Source of the DNA: Deltaproteobacteria bacterium
GTDB taxonomy: Bacteria > Desulfobacterota_B > Binatia > UBA9968
Assembly (NCBI GenBank): GCA_030620935.1
Contig: JAUXIP010000116.1
Span: forward strand, 1 to 6,699
Reading direction: 5' to 3'
DNA: 6,699 nucleotides
The notes under the pieces are model-generated. The model made no database searches and was not told the origin of the DNA. It saw nothing but the letters and a program-made list of their open reading frames with translations. The position numbers and the translations under genes are program-made. Below are positions 4,671 to 6,699 of this stretch, one piece after another; position 1 is the stretch's first letter, and each line of letters begins with the position of its first letter.

Positions 4671-6699
4671 TCCGCTTATTAGGTTTTCTTTCCTGGCGCC
4701 ATTTTCAGCGCCACCGGCTGCGCACCCTGCTTACCATCTCGGGCATCATCCTGGGTGTTGCGGTTGTTGTGGCGATCGCAATTGTCAATCGCAGCTTGAT
4801 CGGGTCCTTTCAACGCACCATCGAGTTGGTTGCGGGGAAGGCAGTCCTGCAGGTCGTGAATGGCGAGAGCGGGGTCCAGGAATCGCTTTTTCCTGTAATT
4901 CGCGACACCGAGGGTGTTCAGGACGCCGCCGCAGCCGTCGTGGGATTTCTTCCGGTGATCGGCTTCAAGGGAGAGAGACTGTTTGTGTACGGTGTTGATC
5001 TCCTGGCCGATTTTTTCATCCGCGAGCACGAATTTGCGGGAGATTCGTTCGGGTTTGATGCCGCGTTGGATTTCATCGCCCAGCCTGATTCTGTTGCTCT
5101 GACGGAATCGCTTTCTCGCCGTCTCGGTTTGCCGATAGGCTCCAAGATTACACTTTCCACCAGCCAAGGGGTTCGCGATTTTACAGTCCGTGGACTTTTG
5201 AAGGAGCAGGGCGCGGCCAAGGTTTTCGGTGGGAGCTTTGCTCTAATGGATCTTCCTGTTGCGCAAATCGCTTTCGGCAAAGAGGGTAAGGTGGACGTAG
5301 TGGATCTGACGGTCGAGGAGGGAGAAGAGATAGCGCGGGTGCAGCAGAGGATCGAGGCACGGTTAGGAGGAGCAGCGGCTGTTGGGCGGCCTCGGGAGAG
5401 AGGGGAACAGATCGAAGCGCTGCTTACCTCCTTTCGTGTCGGCCTTTTTTTCGTGAGTCTGATCGCTCTCTTCGTCGCATTTTTTCTCATTTACAATACG
5501 GTGTCGGTCTCCGTAGTGCAGAGAAAACGAGAAGTCGGGACTCTACGTTGTTTAGGTATGCGTCGAAGGGAGATCCTTTCTTTCTTTGTCTTGGAGGTTT
5601 TAGTATTTGGGCTATTCGGATCTTTGGTAGGGATACTAGCCGGTCTTTTGTTGGCCCAAGGGGCCCTGCTCATCGTTGGACAAACCGTTAACAATATCTT
5701 CTTTCAAATCGACTTGGCCAGAAGCACGCTCACGAGGCAAGAAATCTGGATGGGTCTCGGAAGTGGTGTTGGAGTGTCTCTATTGGCCGCCCTATATCCT
5801 GCCTGGGAAGCTACCCGACTGTCCCCCATTGATAGCTACCGTCAAGCAGCCTGGACTCCACGGCTGGAGCGTGTATCCCACGCTTCTGTTTTAGGGGTTT
5901 TGTTCTTGATACTTTTTCCGTTAGTCCTTTTCTTTCCGTCCAGCGGGCTGGGAGAGGTGGAGGAGTTTAGCTTGGGAGTGACGGCGATGCTGATGTTTTT
6001 GCTCGCCCTATCCTTTCTCTCTCCACTAATTATCCAGGGATCCGTCGTAGTTTTTCGTCGCTTGTGGTCCCGCCTTTCTTGGGTTGAAGGACGGCTAGCC
6101 GCAGACAGTCTGCATCGGAGTTCTGCTCGGGCAGGCATCGCCGTGTCTACACTCATGATCTCCCTCGCCGCCATCTTTACCATCGCCGCGTTTGTTCATA
6201 GTGTGCGCGGTTCTCTCTTGACCTGGGTGGATCAGATGGTGACCGCCGATCTCATTGTGCACTCCGGCGCCAGGTCTGCCGGTCCGTTAAACGTTCCGCT
6301 TAGAGAAGAATTTTCACCCAATTTCAAGGAAATCCCAGGCGTTCAGGTCGTTGATCTCTATCGCCGGATCCGCTCGACCTATAAAGGAAAACCCATTCTT
6401 GTGGAATCCATTGGAGCTCAGGTTTCCGAAAGCGTTCGTAAATTACCGGTGGGGGAGGGGAATGGTAAGGAGGTTTTAAGACGGATGGGGGCAGGCGAGG
6501 GCGTGGTTGTGAGCGAGAGCTTTCAAAGCAAATTCAGTAAAGGCAAGGGAGACATGATAGAGCTTCCTACGCCATCAGGTGTTAGGCCGTTCAAAATTCT
6601 AGGCGTGTACGTAGATTATTCATCCGATTCCGGCAGTATCCTTATTGATCGGTCGTTATACAAAAAGGTCTGGCGCGATGAGCTGGTGGATGCCTTTGA
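4667..6699 (+). CDS. FtsX-like ABC permease with two core modules, YbbP-like (partial, runs off the right edge)
   Basis: The frame starts at GTG 4667, overlapping the ATPase stop as GTGA, and is still open at the last base; 677 residues are visible. Order: helix 1 (about 19-41); periplasmic MacB-type core domain (about 42-250); helices 2-4 (about 255-280, 305-340, 358-380), with the FtsX coupling motif V-Q-R-K-R-E-V-G-T-L-R-C-L-G-M at 284-298 and the closing P-A-W-E-A-T-R-L-S-P at 378-387. Then come helices 5 and 6 (about 405-424 and 436-463), helix 7 (about 490-513) and a second periplasmic domain (514 onward). The second FtsX helix set should lie beyond the edge. One helix, a core domain and three helices, repeated, is the 10-helix plan of YbbP-type permeases of about 800-850 residues, unlike MacB or LolC/E, which have four helices. 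It pairs with the ATPase as an inner-membrane complex that moves substrate, or transmits force, without classic transport through the membrane. Confidence 0.88.
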   Translation, partial: MIRLLGFLSWRHFQRHRLRTLLTISGIILGVAVVVAIAIVNRSLIGSFQRTIELVAGKAVLQVVNGESGVQESLFPVIRDTEGVQDAAAAVVGFLPVIGFKGERLFVYGVDLLADFFIREHEFAGDSFGFDAALDFIAQPDSVALTESLSRRLGLPIGSKITLSTSQGVRDFTVRGLLKEQGAAKVFGGSFALMDLPVAQIAFGKEGKVDVVDLTVEEGEEIARVQQRIEARLGGAAAVGRPRERGEQIEALLTSFRVGLFFVSLIALFVAFFLIYNTVSVSVVQRKREVGTLRCLGMRRREILSFFVLEVLVFGLFGSLVGILAGLLLAQGALLIVGQTVNNIFFQIDLARSTLTRQEIWMGLGSGVGVSLLAALYPAWEATRLSPIDSYRQAAWTPRLERVSHASVLGVLFLILFPLVLFFPSSGLGEVEEFSLGVTAMLMFLLALSFLSPLIIQGSVVVFRRLWSRLSWVEGRLAADSLHRSSARAGIAVSTLMISLAAIFTIAAFVHSVRGSLLTWVDQMVTADLIVHSGARSAGPLNVPLREEFSPNFKEIPGVQVVDLYRRIRSTYKGKPILVESIGAQVSESVRKLPVGEGNGKEVLRRMGAGEGVVVSESFQSKFSKGKGDMIELPTPSGVRPFKILGVYVDYSSDSGSILIDRSLYKKVWRDELVDAF

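Noticed and set aside
4694..4713. TGGCGC/GCGCCA hairpin near the permease start
   Set aside because: A 6-bp stem with an 8-base loop within coding sequence is likely by chance in G+C-rich DNA and has no clear regulatory position.
4679..5694. Several open frames on the minus strand opposite the permease
   Set aside because: They encode Arg/Ser/Thr/Pro-rich, low-complexity-looking products with no start signals, and lie opposite a clear FtsX-type gene.
1..6699. CRISPR array, tRNA, rRNA, insertion sequence or phage attachment site
   Set aside because: Reading both strands by eye showed no regular direct repeats, clover-leaf sequence, transposase or integrase motif; small divergent elements could escape this.

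Overview
The window looks like bacterial chromosome of moderate G+C, with dense genes, short gaps, Shine-Dalgarno sites and no introns. The last two genes encode a MacB/LolD-type ATPase and a large FtsX-type permease. Together with a YnfA-type membrane protein, a TAXI-type binding protein and an RlmD-type rRNA methylase carrying a four-cysteine iron-sulfur motif, they suggest a Gram-negative environmental bacterium. A lineage such as Methylomirabilota, Nitrospirota or the former Deltaproteobacteria is possible, but the sequence alone does not settle it. No rRNA, tRNA, CRISPR array, insertion sequence, integrase or phage gene was seen.

Layout, left to right. Bases 1-71 are the 3' end of a plus-strand gene whose last residues resemble the C-terminus of pyridine nucleotide-disulfide oxidoreductases (mercuric reductase / dihydrolipoamide dehydrogenase relatives). 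A 111-residue protein with two tandem Cys-rich YHS/TRASH-like modules follows 34 bases later. After a 149-base gap with a weak hairpin come a YnfA (UPF0060) membrane protein and, 43 bases on, a TAXI-family substrate-binding-like protein that lacks a signal peptide. This plus-strand block meets a minus-strand pair at about 1945-1983, where a weak bidirectional hairpin lies. The minus-strand pair is an RlmD/RumA-type 23S rRNA uracil-5-methyltransferase (2293-3579) followed downstream by an unrecognised 81-residue protein (1984-2229).

From 3612 a second plus-strand block starts divergently from rlmD: a DUF309 protein, an ABC ATPase and an FtsX-like permease. The gaps are 12 bases, then a 4-base stop/start overlap, so these are very probably one operon. 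The permease starts at GTG 4667 and is still open at the right edge; 677 codons are visible. The ATPase and the two-module permease should form one inner-membrane ABC complex of the YbbA-YbbP / MacB-like mechanotransmission type. The divergent start region (3574-3623) carries a good minus-strand sigma70-like promoter whose -10 element overlaps a plus-strand extended -10; both predict very short leaders.

I see no clearly novel system. The most interesting points are a perfect terminator-shaped hairpin plus six T's built from conserved codons inside ynfA, the tandem YHS protein next to a MerA-like gene end, the TAXI protein with no export signal, and the overlapping divergent promoters.
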